A stretch of 64,000 nucleotides of DNA. It comes from Streptomyces sp. AM 2-1-1 (GTDB lineage: Bacteria; Actinomycetota; Actinomycetes; Streptomycetales; Streptomycetaceae). Positions within the stretch are counted from its first letter, which is position 1. Each line of letters begins with the position of its first letter. The notes below the pieces were generated by a model. The model did not search any database. It was not told the DNA's origin and saw only the letters and a list, made by a program, of their open reading frames with translations. Made by a program: the position numbers and the translations under genes. Location of the stretch: the NCBI RefSeq assembly GCF_029167645.1, contig NZ_CP119147.1:1240001-1304000 (forward strand), given 5' to 3'. Below, piece after piece: positions 8,004-16,329 of the stretch.

Positions 8004-9515
8004 TTGTCCTTCACCGTTTCCACTGACTCCCCCGCCGCGCGGCTGCGCGCCCTGAAACCCGACTGGCTGGGCGACCCCAAGGTCTGGCGCACCGAGGTGC
8101 TGGCGGGGCTGGTGGTGGGCCTCGCGCTGATCCCCGAGGCGATCTCGTTCTCGATCATCGCCGACGTCGATCCGGCGGTCGGCCTCTTCTCCGCGTTCAC
8201 CATGGCCGTGGTGATCTCGGTCGTCGGCGGGCGCCGGGCGATGATCTCCGCCGCGACCGGTGCCGTGGCGCTGGTGATCGCGCCGCTCAACCGCGAGCAC
8301 GGTTTCGGCTACCTGGTCGCCGCCGTGATCCTCGCGGGGGTCTTCCAGATCGTCCTGGGGACGCTGGGGGTGGCGAAGCTGATGCGGTTCGTGCCGCGCT
8401 CGGTGATGGTCGGCTTCGTCAACTCGCTGGCGATCCTGATCTTCATGGCGCAGATCCCCGAGATGCGGGACGTGCCCTGGGCGGTCTACCCCCTGATCGT
8501 GGGTGCTCTCGCGCTGCTGGTGTTCTTCCCCAGGGTCACCACCGTCGTCCCGGCTCCCCTGGTGTCCATCGTGGTCCTCACCGCACTCACCGTGGGAGCG
8601 GGAATCGCGGTGCCGACCGTGGGCGACCGGGGCGAGCTGCCGTCGTCGCTGCCCGTGCCGGGCCTGCCGGACGTACCGTTCACGCCGGACACGCTGACGA
8701 CCGTGGCGCCGTACGCGCTCGCGATGGCGCTGGTCGGCCTGATGGAGTCGCTGATGACGGCGAAGCTGGTCGACGAGATCACGGACACCCCCTCCGACAA
8801 GAAGCGCGAGTCGGTCGGGCAGGGCATCGCCAACATCGTCACCGGCTTCTTCGGCGGCATGGGCGGCTGCGCGATGATCGGCCAGACGATGATCAACGTG
8901 AAGGTCTCCGGCGCCCGGACCCGGCTGTCGACCTTCCTGGCCGGCGCGTTCCTGATGGTGCTCTGCATCGTCTTCGGGCCGGTCGTCTCCGACATCCCGA
9001 TGGCCGCCCTGGTCGCGGTGATGGCGATGGTCTCGTTCGCCACCTTCGACTGGCACTCCATCGCCCCGAAGACGCTCCGACGGATGCCCGCGGGAGAGAT
9101 CGCGGTCATGGTGATCACCGTGGCGGTGGTCGTCGCCACCCACAACCTGGCCATCGGTGTGGTCGTCGGCTCGGTCCTGGCGATGGTGGTCTTCGCCAAG
9201 CGGGTGGCCCACTCCGCGGACGTCACCGCCGTCACCGATCCGGACGGCACCACCGTGGTCTACCGGGTGACCGGGGCGCTCTTCTTCGCCTCCTCCAACG
9301 AGCTGGTCGGCCGCTTCGACTACGCGGACGACCCCGAGCGGGTGGTGATCGACCTGTCCGCCGCGCACGTCTGGGACGCCTCGTCCGTGGCCACCCTGGA
9401 CGCCATCGGCGCCAAGTACGCCCAGCGCGGCAAGAGTGTCGAGATCGTCGGTCTGAACGAGCCGAGCGCCCGGCTCCACGACCGGCTCAGCGGGGAACTC
9501 ACCGGCGGCCACTGA
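8004..9515 (+). CDS. SulP family inorganic anion transporter with C-terminal STAS domain
   Basis: A membrane permease of about 503 residues. The N-terminal segment LAGLVVGLALIPEAISFSIIA carries the SulP signature, followed by about ten hydrophobic helices. A cytoplasmic STAS domain begins near residue 415 and contains VVIDLSAAHVWDASSVATLDAIG, with Ser in the loop that is phosphorylated in anti-sigma-antagonist relatives. SulP proteins carry sulfate, bicarbonate, dicarboxylates or similar anions; specificity is not readable. The start is uncertain. TTG 8004 is the nearest in-frame start ahead of the conserved ALKPDWL segment, with an AGG about 11 nt upstream. A strong hairpin follows at 9609-9650. 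Confidence 0.85.
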   Translation: MSFTVSTDSPAARLRALKPDWLGDPKVWRTEVLAGLVVGLALIPEAISFSIIADVDPAVGLFSAFTMAVVISVVGGRRAMISAATGAVALVIAPLNREHGFGYLVAAVILAGVFQIVLGTLGVAKLMRFVPRSVMVGFVNSLAILIFMAQIPEMRDVPWAVYPLIVGALALLVFFPRVTTVVPAPLVSIVVLTALTVGAGIAVPTVGDRGELPSSLPVPGLPDVPFTPDTLTTVAPYALAMALVGLMESLMTAKLVDEITDTPSDKKRESVGQGIANIVTGFFGGMGGCAMIGQTMINVKVSGARTRLSTFLAGAFLMVLCIVFGPVVSDIPMAALVAVMAMVSFATFDWHSIAPKTLRRMPAGEIAVMVITVAVVVATHNLAIGVVVGSVLAMVVFAKRVAHSADVTAVTDPDGTTVVYRVTGALFFASSNELVGRFDYADDPERVVIDLSAAHVWDASSVATLDAIGAKYAQRGKSVEIVGLNEPSARLHDRLSGELTGGH

Positions 9516-9608
9516 CCGCGCGGGCAGCGGAGGAGGAAGCCTCGTTTTCGCCGTCTTCCTCCCCCGGCCGCCGGTCACCGGCGCCCCGCGGGGCGGGCCC
9601 CGCACACG

Positions 9609-9650
9609 CCACCGGCCCCCACGACCGCGACGGGTCGTGGGGGCCGGTGG
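9609..9650. terminator. Bidirectional terminator between sulP and msrB
   Basis: An 18-bp perfect stem (9609-9626 with 9633-9650) and a 6-nt loop lie between the convergent SulP and msrB genes. Confidence 0.85.
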
Positions 9651-9684
9651 GGCGTCCGCGCCGGACGGACGGCGGCGGCGCGCG

Positions 9685-10089
9685 TCAGGCGTCGGGCGTC
9701 AGCGTCAGGGAGATGGAGTTGATGCAGTAACGCTGGTCGGTCGGGGTCCCGTACCCCTCGCCCTCGAAGACGTGGCCGAGGTGCGAGCCGCAGCGGGCGC
9801 AGCGGACCTCGGTGCGGACCATGCCGTGGCTGCGGTCCGCGATGAGCTCGACCGCGTCGGTGTCCTTGGGGTCGTAGAAGGACGGCCAGCCGCAGTGCGA
9901 CTCGAACTTCGTGTCGGAGCGGAACAGCTCCGCCCCGCACGCGCGGCAGGCGTAGACGCCCTCCGTCTTGGTGTCGGTGTACTCCCCCACGAAGGCGGGT
10001 TCGGTCCCGGCCTTGCGGAGCACCGCGTACTCGGCGGGGGAGAGCTCTTCCCGCCACTGCTCGTCGGGCTTCTCGATGTCGTACGGCAC
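9685..10089 (-). CDS. msrB: Peptide-methionine (R)-S-oxide reductase MsrB
   Basis: A 134-residue cytoplasmic repair enzyme reducing the R epimer of methionine sulfoxide in proteins. It has the two zinc-binding CxxC pairs (Cys48/Cys51 in ACRACG and Cys97/Cys100 in RCARCG), the HCGWPSF substrate loop, and the catalytic Cys122 in QRYCINSISL. The GTG at 10087-10089 is chosen because it gives the family-typical start PYDIEKPDEQW and has GGGAG about 9 nt upstream. A longer GTG at 10107 would overlap the murC stop by 4 nt. It lies directly after murC on the same strand and is probably co-transcribed with it. Confidence 0.92.
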   Translation of the reverse strand: MPYDIEKPDEQWREELSPAEYAVLRKAGTEPAFVGEYTDTKTEGVYACRACGAELFRSDTKFESHCGWPSFYDPKDTDAVELIADRSHGMVRTEVRCARCGSHLGHVFEGEGYGTPTDQRYCINSISLTLTPDA

Positions 10090-10103
10090 GGTGGCTCGCT
10101 CCC

Positions 10104-11504
10104 TCACTTCGACAGCTGGTCCAGGATGCGCGGGCCGAGGTCGGTGACGTCGCCCGCTCCCATGGTGAGAACCAGATCGCCGGGCTTCGCCATTCCCGCG
10201 ACGACGCCGGGCACGTCCGCCTGGTCGTGGACGGCGGTGACGTCCGCGCCGGCCGCCAGGGCTGCGTCGATGATCAGCGCGCTGGTGACGCCGGGGACCG
10301 GGTCCTCGCGGGCCGGGTAGATGTCCAGGACCACGGAGGCGTCGGCGAGGGCGAGGGCCTGGCCCATCTCGTTGCCGAGCTCCTGGGTGCGGGAGAAGAG
10401 GTGCGGCTGGAAGACGACGAGGATGCGGGCGTCGGCGGCCGCGCCGCGCATGGCTTCGAGGTCGGCGGTCATCTCGGTGGGGTGGTGGGCGTACGAGTCG
10501 ATGACCTGGACGCCCGCGGCCTCGCCCTTGAGCTGGAGGCGGCGCTTGACCCCGGTGTACGACCCGAGAGCGGAGGCGAGGTTGTGCGCGGGGATGCCGA
10601 GGGCGACGCCGGCGGCGAGGGCCGCGACGGCGTTGTGGGCGTAGTGGCGGCCGGGCACGGAGACGGTGAAGGTGAGGAACCTGCCGTTCAACAGGACAGT
10701 GACCTCGCTGGTCAGACCGCGCGGGGTGACCTTGTGGACGCGTACGTCGGCGGTCTCGGAGTCGCCGTAGGTGACGACGGTGAGGTCGGCTCCGGCGCTC
10801 GCGCGCACCCGGCGGGTGAGTTCGACGGCGCCGGGCTGGTCGGCGGAGACGACGAGCGTGCCGCCGGGGACGATCTTCCCGGTGAACTTCTCGAAGGACT
10901 CGTAGATCTCGTCCATCGACGCGTAGTTGGCGTGGTGGTCCAGTTCGACGTTGAGGACGATCGCGACCTCGGGGTCGTACTTCTGGAAGCTGCGGTCGCT
11001 CTCGTCGGCTTCGGCCACGAAGACGTCGCCGCCGCCGTGCGCGGCGTTGGTGCCGGGCCCCTCCAGGTCACCGCCGATGGCGTACGAGGGGTCGAGGTTC
11101 AGCGCGGAGAGCGCGACGGCCAGCATCGACGTGGTGGTCGTCTTGCCGTGGGTGCCGGCCACGGCGATGGCGCGGGTGCCGGTCATCAGCGCGGCGAGGG
11201 CGTCGGAGCGGTGCACGACGGGGACGGAGAGTTCGGCGGCGCGCACCAGCTCCGGGTTGTCGGCGCGGATGGCGCTGGAGACGACCACGCAGGTCGCGTC
11301 GTCGGCCAGGTGGTCCGCGGCGTGACCGATGTGGACGGTCGCCCCCAGCGCGCGCAGTGCGTCGGCGGTCCCGGACTCCTTGGCGTCGCTGCCCGCCACC
11401 TTCGCGCCACGCTGGGCGAGGATCTTCGCGATGCCCGACATTCCGGCGCCGCCGATGCCGATGAAGTGCGGTCGTTCCATGGCGGCAGGAATACCGGGTG
11501 CCAT
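10104..11504 (-). CDS. murC: UDP-N-acetylmuramate--L-alanine ligase MurC
   Basis: A 466-residue Mur ligase adding L-Ala to UDP-MurNAc in cytoplasmic peptidoglycan precursor synthesis. The N-terminal Rossmann domain starts HFIGIGGAGMSGIA. The ATP-binding loop is VAGTHGKTTTTSML (about residues 117-130). The central domain has NVELDHHANY, and the C-terminal domain has DSYAHHPTEM and FQPHLFSR, all family hallmarks. The extra eight residues before MERPHFIG may not be translated. It stands away from the main division/cell-wall cluster, as is usual in Streptomyces, and is followed by msrB. Confidence 0.97.
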   Translation of the reverse strand: MAPGIPAAMERPHFIGIGGAGMSGIAKILAQRGAKVAGSDAKESGTADALRALGATVHIGHAADHLADDATCVVVSSAIRADNPELVRAAELSVPVVHRSDALAALMTGTRAIAVAGTHGKTTTTSMLAVALSALNLDPSYAIGGDLEGPGTNAAHGGGDVFVAEADESDRSFQKYDPEVAIVLNVELDHHANYASMDEIYESFEKFTGKIVPGGTLVVSADQPGAVELTRRVRASAGADLTVVTYGDSETADVRVHKVTPRGLTSEVTVLLNGRFLTFTVSVPGRHYAHNAVAALAAGVALGIPAHNLASALGSYTGVKRRLQLKGEAAGVQVIDSYAHHPTEMTADLEAMRGAAADARILVVFQPHLFSRTQELGNEMGQALALADASVVLDIYPAREDPVPGVTSALIIDAALAAGADVTAVHDQADVPGVVAGMAKPGDLVLTMGAGDVTDLGPRILDQLSK

Positions 11505-11561
11505 GCGTGTCTCTCCCCAAAGTCGTCGGGGTGCCGGGTCGGCCCGGCACCGCCGCCCAGC

Positions 11562-12032
11562 CTATTCGCTGTGCGCGAAGAGCTTGAGCACCGGGACGCC
11601 GACCTTGTGGCGGGCGCGGGAGGCCCAGTCGCGGTGGAAGAACTCCTCCACGTAGTGCGGGGCGGTCAGCACGATGACCTCGTCGGCTCCCGCCTCCTCC
11701 ACCACGGTCCTGAGGTGGTCCAGCGGGTGCTCCTCCACGACCTGGCCGACCGCTTCGGAGCCTGCCGCCCGCAGGGCGCGCAGAGAGGTGTCCAGGGCCA
11801 GCCGGGCGGGCTCGCGGGCTTCCTTCCCCTCGGGCTCCTCGCCCTCGCGGGCGGCGTCCTTGAGCTCCCCGAGCGCCACGTCGTCGATCGCGCGGAGCAG
11901 GACGTCCGCCTGGTCGCCGCGCGGCTGCATGAGCACCAGGAACGAGATGCGCTCGTCGCCGTGGAGGGTCGTGACGAAGTCGACGTCCTCCGGTGTGAGG
12001 GGCTTCTCGATCATCAAAACGCTTGTGAACAC
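11562..12032 (-). CDS. Conserved hypothetical protein between murC and a pyrimidine reductase
   Basis: A 156-residue protein that I recognise only as a conserved Streptomyces hypothetical. The core has a strand (ISFLVLMQPRGDQADVLLRAI), an acidic linker (DAAREGEEPEGKEAREPA), and a C-terminal alpha/beta half ending in EVIVLTAPHYVEEFFHRDWASRARHKV and VPVLKLFAHSE. That layout, with VIVLTAP followed by a helix and a final strand, resembles a universal-stress-like or Rossmann-type fold, which is inference. GTG at 12030-12032 is chosen because GAAGGG lies about 11 nt upstream. It could be co-transcribed with murC, 57 bp downstream. Confidence 0.7.
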   Translation of the reverse strand: MFTSVLMIEKPLTPEDVDFVTTLHGDERISFLVLMQPRGDQADVLLRAIDDVALGELKDAAREGEEPEGKEAREPARLALDTSLRALRAAGSEAVGQVVEEHPLDHLRTVVEEAGADEVIVLTAPHYVEEFFHRDWASRARHKVGVPVLKLFAHSE

Positions 12033-12215
12033 GACAGGCGCCCTTCCGCTTCTTCGTCTGGTTCTTCCGGTGCAGGCCGTGTCGAGGGCGCTGCTGAAAC
12101 CATCCTTCCCCGTGATCGCACGGAGAGTGCAGGGATAATTCTGCCCACCGGAAGCCAACCGGAACGGTGAATTCCGCCAAGAGCCGGTGCGCGTCGGAGA
12201 GGGGCCGTCTCCGCC

Positions 12216-12998
12216 TCAGGGGCGGCGGTACCGGCTGAAGAGGAAACCGTCCTCCTCCAGCAGCCCGGCCAGGGTGAATCGGTCCGGCACCGCCAAGGAG
12301 GGGCCTCCCGCGATCCGCTGCGCCCGGCCCGCCGTCAACATCGGCGAGAGGGTCAGACAGAGTTCGTCGAGGACGCCCGCGGCGACGAACTGGCCGAGCA
12401 ACCGGGGCCCGCCTTCCGTCAGCTGCCTGGTCAGGCCCAGTGCGGCCAGCTCCCGCACGGCCCGCTCCGGGTCGATCCGGGAACCCTCACCGGCGACGAC
12501 CACCCGGACCCCCGCCTTCCGGGCGGCCGTGACCCGCTCGGCGGGCGCGGCCGAGCCGGTGAGCACCAGGGTCGGGACGCGCGGCTCGGTGTAGAGGGGC
12601 AGCGAGAAGTCCAGGTCCAGGCTCGCGCTGACGACCGCGACGGCGGGCACGGGCGTCTGCCCGGCTGCCGCGCGCCGCGCGGCGAACGCCTCCCGGACAC
12701 GGGCGGGCCGGTACCCCTCGCCGCGTACCGTCCCGGCGCCGGCGATCACGACGTCGCAGAGGCCGCGCAGGGTGCCGAAGATCCGCATGTCCGCGGGGCA
12801 CGAGATGCCCTGCGAGCGGCCGTCGTGCTGGGCGGCCCCGTCCAGGGTGGCGACCATGTTGGCGCGCAGCCACGGGCCCGGGCCGGCGGGGTGGGCGTAC
12901 GCCGCGGCCAGCTCGTCGAGACTCCACTCGCGGTCGTCGGCGGCCGGGGCGGGAGTACCGGCGGTTGTCAGGTCCGTCACAGGGAGCAGGCTTCGCAT
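12216..12998 (-). CDS. Pyrimidine reductase family protein (RibD C-terminal/DHFR-like fold)
   Basis: A 260-residue protein matching the RibD C-terminal reductase domain. Near residue 46 it has RANMVATLDGAAQHDGRSQGIS, the substrate strand and NADPH-contact region. It is followed by DMRIFGTLRGLCDVVIAGAGTVRGEGY, and near the C-terminus by LTRQLTEGGPRLLGQFVAAGVLDEL, all family signatures. Such proteins reduce 5-amino-6-ribosylaminouracil phosphate or related substrates with NADPH. No rib genes are nearby and no deaminase domain is fused, so involvement in riboflavin synthesis is unproven. It is divergent from zapE with only 37 bp between starts. Confidence 0.82.
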   Translation of the reverse strand: MRSLLPVTDLTTAGTPAPAADDREWSLDELAAAYAHPAGPGPWLRANMVATLDGAAQHDGRSQGISCPADMRIFGTLRGLCDVVIAGAGTVRGEGYRPARVREAFAARRAAAGQTPVPAVAVVSASLDLDFSLPLYTEPRVPTLVLTGSAAPAERVTAARKAGVRVVVAGEGSRIDPERAVRELAALGLTRQLTEGGPRLLGQFVAAGVLDELCLTLSPMLTAGRAQRIAGGPSLAVPDRFTLAGLLEEDGFLFSRYRRP

Positions 12999-13035
12999 GT
13001 CAGGCAGTGTGGCACGGCCCGTATGGTGGAGAGTT

Positions 13036-14127
13036 GTGTCGTCCTCCACCACCGCCCCCGGGGCAAACTCCCTGACCGGCGCGGTTCCGCTGTCCCTGTG
13101 CGCCCGTCGGCCGCACGTCCCCGCCGATCGTCTGGTCGCCGAGATGGTGCCGCCGCCGCGGTTCGACTCGGTGCGCTTCGCGACGTACGTCCCCGATCCG
13201 GCCCAGCCGAGCCAGAGCAAGGCCGTCGAGGTGCTCGAGTCCTTCGCCGGAGGCCTCGGCGGGGCGCACGCGTCGGGTGAGGGCAAGCGGAGGTGGTTCT
13301 CGCGGAAGCCCGCGGCCCCGTCCGGTCCGCGCGGTGTGTACCTCGACGGCGGGTACGGCGTCGGCAAGACCCATCTGCTCGCCTCGCTCTGGCACGCGAC
13401 CCCCGCCGAGCCGGCCCTGAAGGCGTTCGGCACCTTCGTCGAGCTGACCAACCTCGTCGGCGCGCTGGGTTTCCAGCAGACGGTACGGACCCTGAGCGGA
13501 CACCGGCTGCTCTGCATCGACGAGTTCGAGCTGGACGACCCGGGCGACACCGTGCTGGTCTCCTCGCTGCTCAGCCGACTGGTGGAGGCGGGTGTCGCAC
13601 TGGCGGCGACCTCCAACACGCTGCCCGGCAAGCTCGGCGAGGGCCGGTTCGCCGCCGCCGACTTCCTCCGCGAGATCCAGGGGCTCTCGGCCCACTTCCG
13701 CCCGCTGCGGATCGACGGTCAGGACTACCGCCACCGCGGCCTGCCCGAAGCGCCGGCGCCGTTCGACGACGAGCAGGTCACGCGGGCCGCGTACGCCGCC
13801 GGGGGTGCGTCGCTGGACGACTTCGCCGCGCTCCTCGGCCACCTGGCGGAAGTCCACCCCAGCCGGTACGGGGCGCTGACGGACGGGGTGAACGCGGTCT
13901 GCCTCACCGGGGTGGTGCCGGTGCCCGACCAGTCGACGGCGCTGCGGCTGGTGGTGCTCGCCGACCGGCTGTACGACCGTGAGATCCCGGTCCTCGCCTC
14001 CGGCATACCCTTCGACCGGCTCTTCAGTGACGAGATGCTGAACGGTGGGTACCGGAAGAAGTACTTCCGGGCCATCTCCCGGCTGACGGCCCTGGCGCGG
14101 GACGCGAAGGGGCTGGTGGCGCAGTAG
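13036..14127 (+). CDS. zapE: Cell division protein ZapE (AFG1-like ATPase)
   Basis: A 363-residue AAA-type ATPase of the AFG1/ZapE family. Walker A is YLDGGYGVGKTHLL (about residues 101-114), Walker B is LLCIDEFELDDPGD, and sensor-1-like ATSNTLPGKLGEGRF follows. The C-terminal ISRLTALARD ends the family pattern. In proteobacteria ZapE binds FtsZ at the division site; the actinobacterial role is inferred from family membership. GTG 13036 is chosen because TGGTGGAGAG lies immediately upstream. The N-terminal 35 residues are poorly conserved-looking and could be shorter. Confidence 0.88.
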   Translation: MSSSTTAPGANSLTGAVPLSLCARRPHVPADRLVAEMVPPPRFDSVRFATYVPDPAQPSQSKAVEVLESFAGGLGGAHASGEGKRRWFSRKPAAPSGPRGVYLDGGYGVGKTHLLASLWHATPAEPALKAFGTFVELTNLVGALGFQQTVRTLSGHRLLCIDEFELDDPGDTVLVSSLLSRLVEAGVALAATSNTLPGKLGEGRFAAADFLREIQGLSAHFRPLRIDGQDYRHRGLPEAPAPFDDEQVTRAAYAAGGASLDDFAALLGHLAEVHPSRYGALTDGVNAVCLTGVVPVPDQSTALRLVVLADRLYDREIPVLASGIPFDRLFSDEMLNGGYRKKYFRAISRLTALARDAKGLVAQ

Positions 14128-14244
14128 GTTCGTGGGGGTGACGGCACGACTCCTCCGGGTGGCCGGGCCGTTCACCGGGTTCCGCGGCGCAGGAGGCGCT
14201 GCGGCCCCGCGCGACCGCGCACACCGTTTTCGAAGGGATTCACC

Positions 14245-14670
14245 ATGGCTACCACGCGTCAGGCGCACACGGTCTGGGAAGGCAACCTGCTGGAGGGCAA
14301 GGGTGTCGTCACCCTGGACTCGTCAGGTGTCGGCGAGTTCCCCGTCTCCTGGCCCTCGCGCGCCGAACAGGCCAATGGCAAGACCAGCCCGGAGGAGCTC
14401 ATCGGCGCCGCGCACTCCAGCTGCTTCTCGATGGCTCTTTCTCACGGCCTGGCCGGCGCGGGCACCCCGCCCACCCGTCTCCACACCAAGGCCGAGGTCA
14501 CCTTCCAGCCCGGCACCGGTATCACCGGCATCCACCTCACCGTGGAGGGCGAGGTGCCCGGTCTCGACGAGGCGGGCTTCGTCAAGGCCGCCGAGGACGC
14601 CAAGGCCAACTGCCCGGTCAGCCAGGCGCTGTCCGGCACGACGATCACGCTGACGGCCACCCTGGCCTGA
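14245..14670 (+). CDS. OsmC/Ohr family peroxiredoxin
   Basis: A 141-residue thiol peroxidase-like protein that acts on organic hydroperoxides in the cytoplasm. The two family Cys residues are present: Cys60 in AAHSSCFSMALS, where the peroxidatic Cys sits, and Cys123 in KANCPVSQAL, the resolving Cys. The N-terminal VWEGNLLEGKGVVTL and GKTSPEELIGAAH segments are typical of OsmC. The start is the ATG at 14245, after GAAGGG. It is transcribed alone: zapE ends 117 bp upstream and a hairpin follows at 14687-14722. Confidence 0.93.
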   Translation: MATTRQAHTVWEGNLLEGKGVVTLDSSGVGEFPVSWPSRAEQANGKTSPEELIGAAHSSCFSMALSHGLAGAGTPPTRLHTKAEVTFQPGTGITGIHLTVEGEVPGLDEAGFVKAAEDAKANCPVSQALSGTTITLTATLA

Positions 14671-14686
14671 CCGGCCGCCACCCGGG

Positions 14687-14722
14687 CCGCCGCCGTTCCC
14701 GTGTTTCCGGGAGCGGCGGCGG
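14687..14722 (+). terminator. Terminator after the OsmC-family gene
   Basis: A 14-bp stem (CCGCCGCCGTTCCC with GGGAGCGGCGGCGG, one G-U pair) and an 8-nt loop start 16 nt after the stop codon. Confidence 0.75.
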
Positions 14723-15029
14723 CTCCGGTGCGTCAGGAACCGGCCATGGTGCACGGCGAACCGTCAGGTCGCCCGCGGGAAACGGGAGTCGGTCGCGCGG
14801 TCATCGGCGACACTCGCACTCACTTCGCCGCACCGGATTCGGTCCCGGCCACCCGCGCAGTGACGGAGACGTCCCCCGCACGGAGTTCTCCGCCCCGCCC
14901 CGCAACGCCCGTGTCGACGCACGGCCGCGCGTTCTCGTGGAACGGCCGGCTCCACGCCGGGAGCCCTAGCCGGAGGTGTTGGCGTCGGCCGATCGGGGCG
15001 CCCCGGGCGCCGCGCGCACCGCTCGACCC
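14723..15029. other. Non-coding gap between the OsmC-family gene and the deacetylase
   Basis: About 300 bp of GC-rich DNA with no supportable reading frame. It precedes an abrupt AT-rich element (15030-15056) next to the deacetylase start. Confidence 0.45.
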
Positions 15030-15061
15030 ATATAAATCATATTGTCCTATATTTTCCGTGC
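15030..15061 (+). promoter_or_regulatory. AT-rich element, probable promoter of the deacetylase gene
   Basis: Within 72%-GC surroundings the 26 bases at 15030-15055 are nearly all A/T. TATATT at 15048-15053 could be a -10 box, placing transcription start at or next to the GTG at 15062. With no Shine-Dalgarno visible, this would make the message leaderless. The upstream TCGACC at 15023 would be a poor -35 with 19-bp spacing. Confidence 0.4.
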
Positions 15062-16018
15062 GTGCCTACCTCACCACGGAACGCCTCGCCACGGAACGTC
15101 TCACCCCGGAACCTCCCGCCGCCGACCGGCGCCGCCCGCCTCGCCGCCGGTCTCGTCCTTCTGAGCGGGGTGCTCGCCGGATGCGGAAGTCCGGGCGAGC
15201 GCCCCTCCCCGGCCCGCCCACCGAGCACCGTCTCCTCCGCACCGGCTGCGGCCCCGGACCCGGCTGCCGGAACGCCGGCTCCCGGACCGCCCACCCTGGC
15301 CCCCGGCCCCGCCGGCCGCACCCCCGTGTTCGCGCGGCGGGCGAAGGGCGGCGCGCGAGCGGACGAGAAGGTCGTGGCCCTCACCTTCGACGCCGACATG
15401 ACGGCGGACGAGGGAGACCGGGCGGCGGCCGGTGAACCCTTCGACAACCCACCGCTGATCGCGCTGCTGCGCCGCCTCGGGGTCGAGTCGACCATCTTCA
15501 TGACGGGCCGCTGGGCGGAGGAGTACCCGGACCAGGCCCGCGCGATCGGCACCGACCCGGCGTTCGAGATCGCCAACCACTCGTACAGCCACCACGCCTT
15601 CGTCTCCCCCTGCTACGGCCTGCCCACCGTGGCGAAGGAGGAGAGGGAGGACGAGGTGGCGCGGGCGTTCGCCGCGTTCCGCGCCGCGGGGGCGCGCAAC
15701 GTCGTCCCGTACTTCCGCTTCCCCGGCGGGTGTTACGACGACGAGGCGCTGCGCGCGCTGGCCCCGGAGAAGGTCACGGCGGTCCAGTGGGACGTGGTCG
15801 GCGGCGACGCCTTCGCGACCGACCCGGACGCGGTGGCCCAGCAGGTGCTGGACGGCGTGACCCCGGGCTCGCTGGTGGTCCTGCACTGCACCCGCAGCGC
15901 CGCCCCGGCCACGGAGGAGGCGGTACGCCGGATCGTGCCCGAACTCCGCGCACGCGGCTACCGGTTCGTAAAGGTGTCCGAGCTGATGCGGACGGCCCCG
16001 GGAGGCGCGGAGGGCTGA
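15062..16018 (+). CDS. Polysaccharide deacetylase family lipoprotein (NodB-type)
   Basis: A 318-residue exported lipoprotein. Residues 1-41 form a signal with hydrophobic core LAAGLVLLSGVLAGC, where Cys41 is the lipidation site, followed by a Pro-rich linker. The NodB domain starts at about 100 with VVALTFDADMT, giving the catalytic base and metal Asp. NHSYSHHAF provides the metal His pair, then FRFPGGCYDD and LVVLHC follow. Such enzymes deacetylate peptidoglycan, chitin or other N-acetylated polymers outside the cell. The first 18 residues contain three SPRNx repeats encoded by a 15-bp tandem repeat. The GTG start has no Shine-Dalgarno, and the AT-rich element just upstream suggests leaderless translation. 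A later start would still leave the lipobox intact. Confidence 0.85.
   Translation: MPTSPRNASPRNVSPRNLPPPTGAARLAAGLVLLSGVLAGCGSPGERPSPARPPSTVSSAPAAAPDPAAGTPAPGPPTLAPGPAGRTPVFARRAKGGARADEKVVALTFDADMTADEGDRAAAGEPFDNPPLIALLRRLGVESTIFMTGRWAEEYPDQARAIGTDPAFEIANHSYSHHAFVSPCYGLPTVAKEEREDEVARAFAAFRAAGARNVVPYFRFPGGCYDDEALRALAPEKVTAVQWDVVGGDAFATDPDAVAQQVLDGVTPGSLVVLHCTRSAAPATEEAVRRIVPELRARGYRFVKVSELMRTAPGGAEG
15071..15115 (+). repeat. Three 15-bp tandem repeats at the start of the deacetylase gene
   Basis: Three imperfect copies of a 15-bp unit (TCACCACGGAACGCC and variants) encode SPRNA, SPRNV and SPRNL ahead of the signal peptide core. Confidence 0.7.
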
Positions 16019-16037
16019 CGGGGCGCCGCACGGCCGA

Positions 16038-16077
16038 CGGCGGCCCGGGCCCGCACGGTGCCGGGGCCGGGCCGCCG
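16038..16077. terminator. Convergent terminator hairpin
   Basis: An 11-bp stem (CGGCGGCCCGG / CCGGGCCGCCG), extendable inward with a one-base bulge, lies between the convergent deacetylase and zinc-ribbon genes. Confidence 0.65.
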
Positions 16078-16085
16078 CCGCCCGC

Positions 16086-16271
16086 TCAGCCGGAGCAGGA
16101 GTTCCGGCCGGCCTCCTGCCACGCGCAGACCGGGCAGAGGGTGGAGCCCTTCGTCGACTCCGGGTACTCCGTCGGCTTCCGGCAGTGCACGCACTCCGCG
16201 TACGGCGGCCCCGAGTCGGCCGGTGCGAACGGGGAGAGGGCGGGGGGCTCGCAGTACGTGTCGTCGTCCAT
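16086..16271 (-). CDS. Small zinc-ribbon-like hypothetical protein (61 aa)
   Basis: A 61-residue protein with two CxxC pairs spaced by 19 residues (CVHCRKPTEYPES... and TLCPVCAWQEAGR), which probably hold one zinc ion. The acidic N-terminus MDDDTYCEPPALSPF is typical of a short conserved actinobacterial protein. The start is the ATG at 16269-16271. It lies 58 bp after AIM24 on the same strand and may be co-transcribed with it. No function is known to me; RNA or protein binding is possible by analogy with other zinc ribbons. Confidence 0.65.
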   Translation of the reverse strand: MDDDTYCEPPALSPFAPADSGPPYAECVHCRKPTEYPESTKGSTLCPVCAWQEAGRNSCSG

Positions 16272-16329
16272 GGCATCGAGCGTACGACCGCCGGGACCCG
16301 CCGCGACAGACCGCCCGGGGCGGCCGCCC

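Noticed and set aside
7893..9605. Minus-strand frame of about 570 codons opposite the SulP gene
   Set aside because: His/Asp/Gly-rich composition and no domain-like segments; the + strand encodes clear transmembrane helices and a STAS domain.
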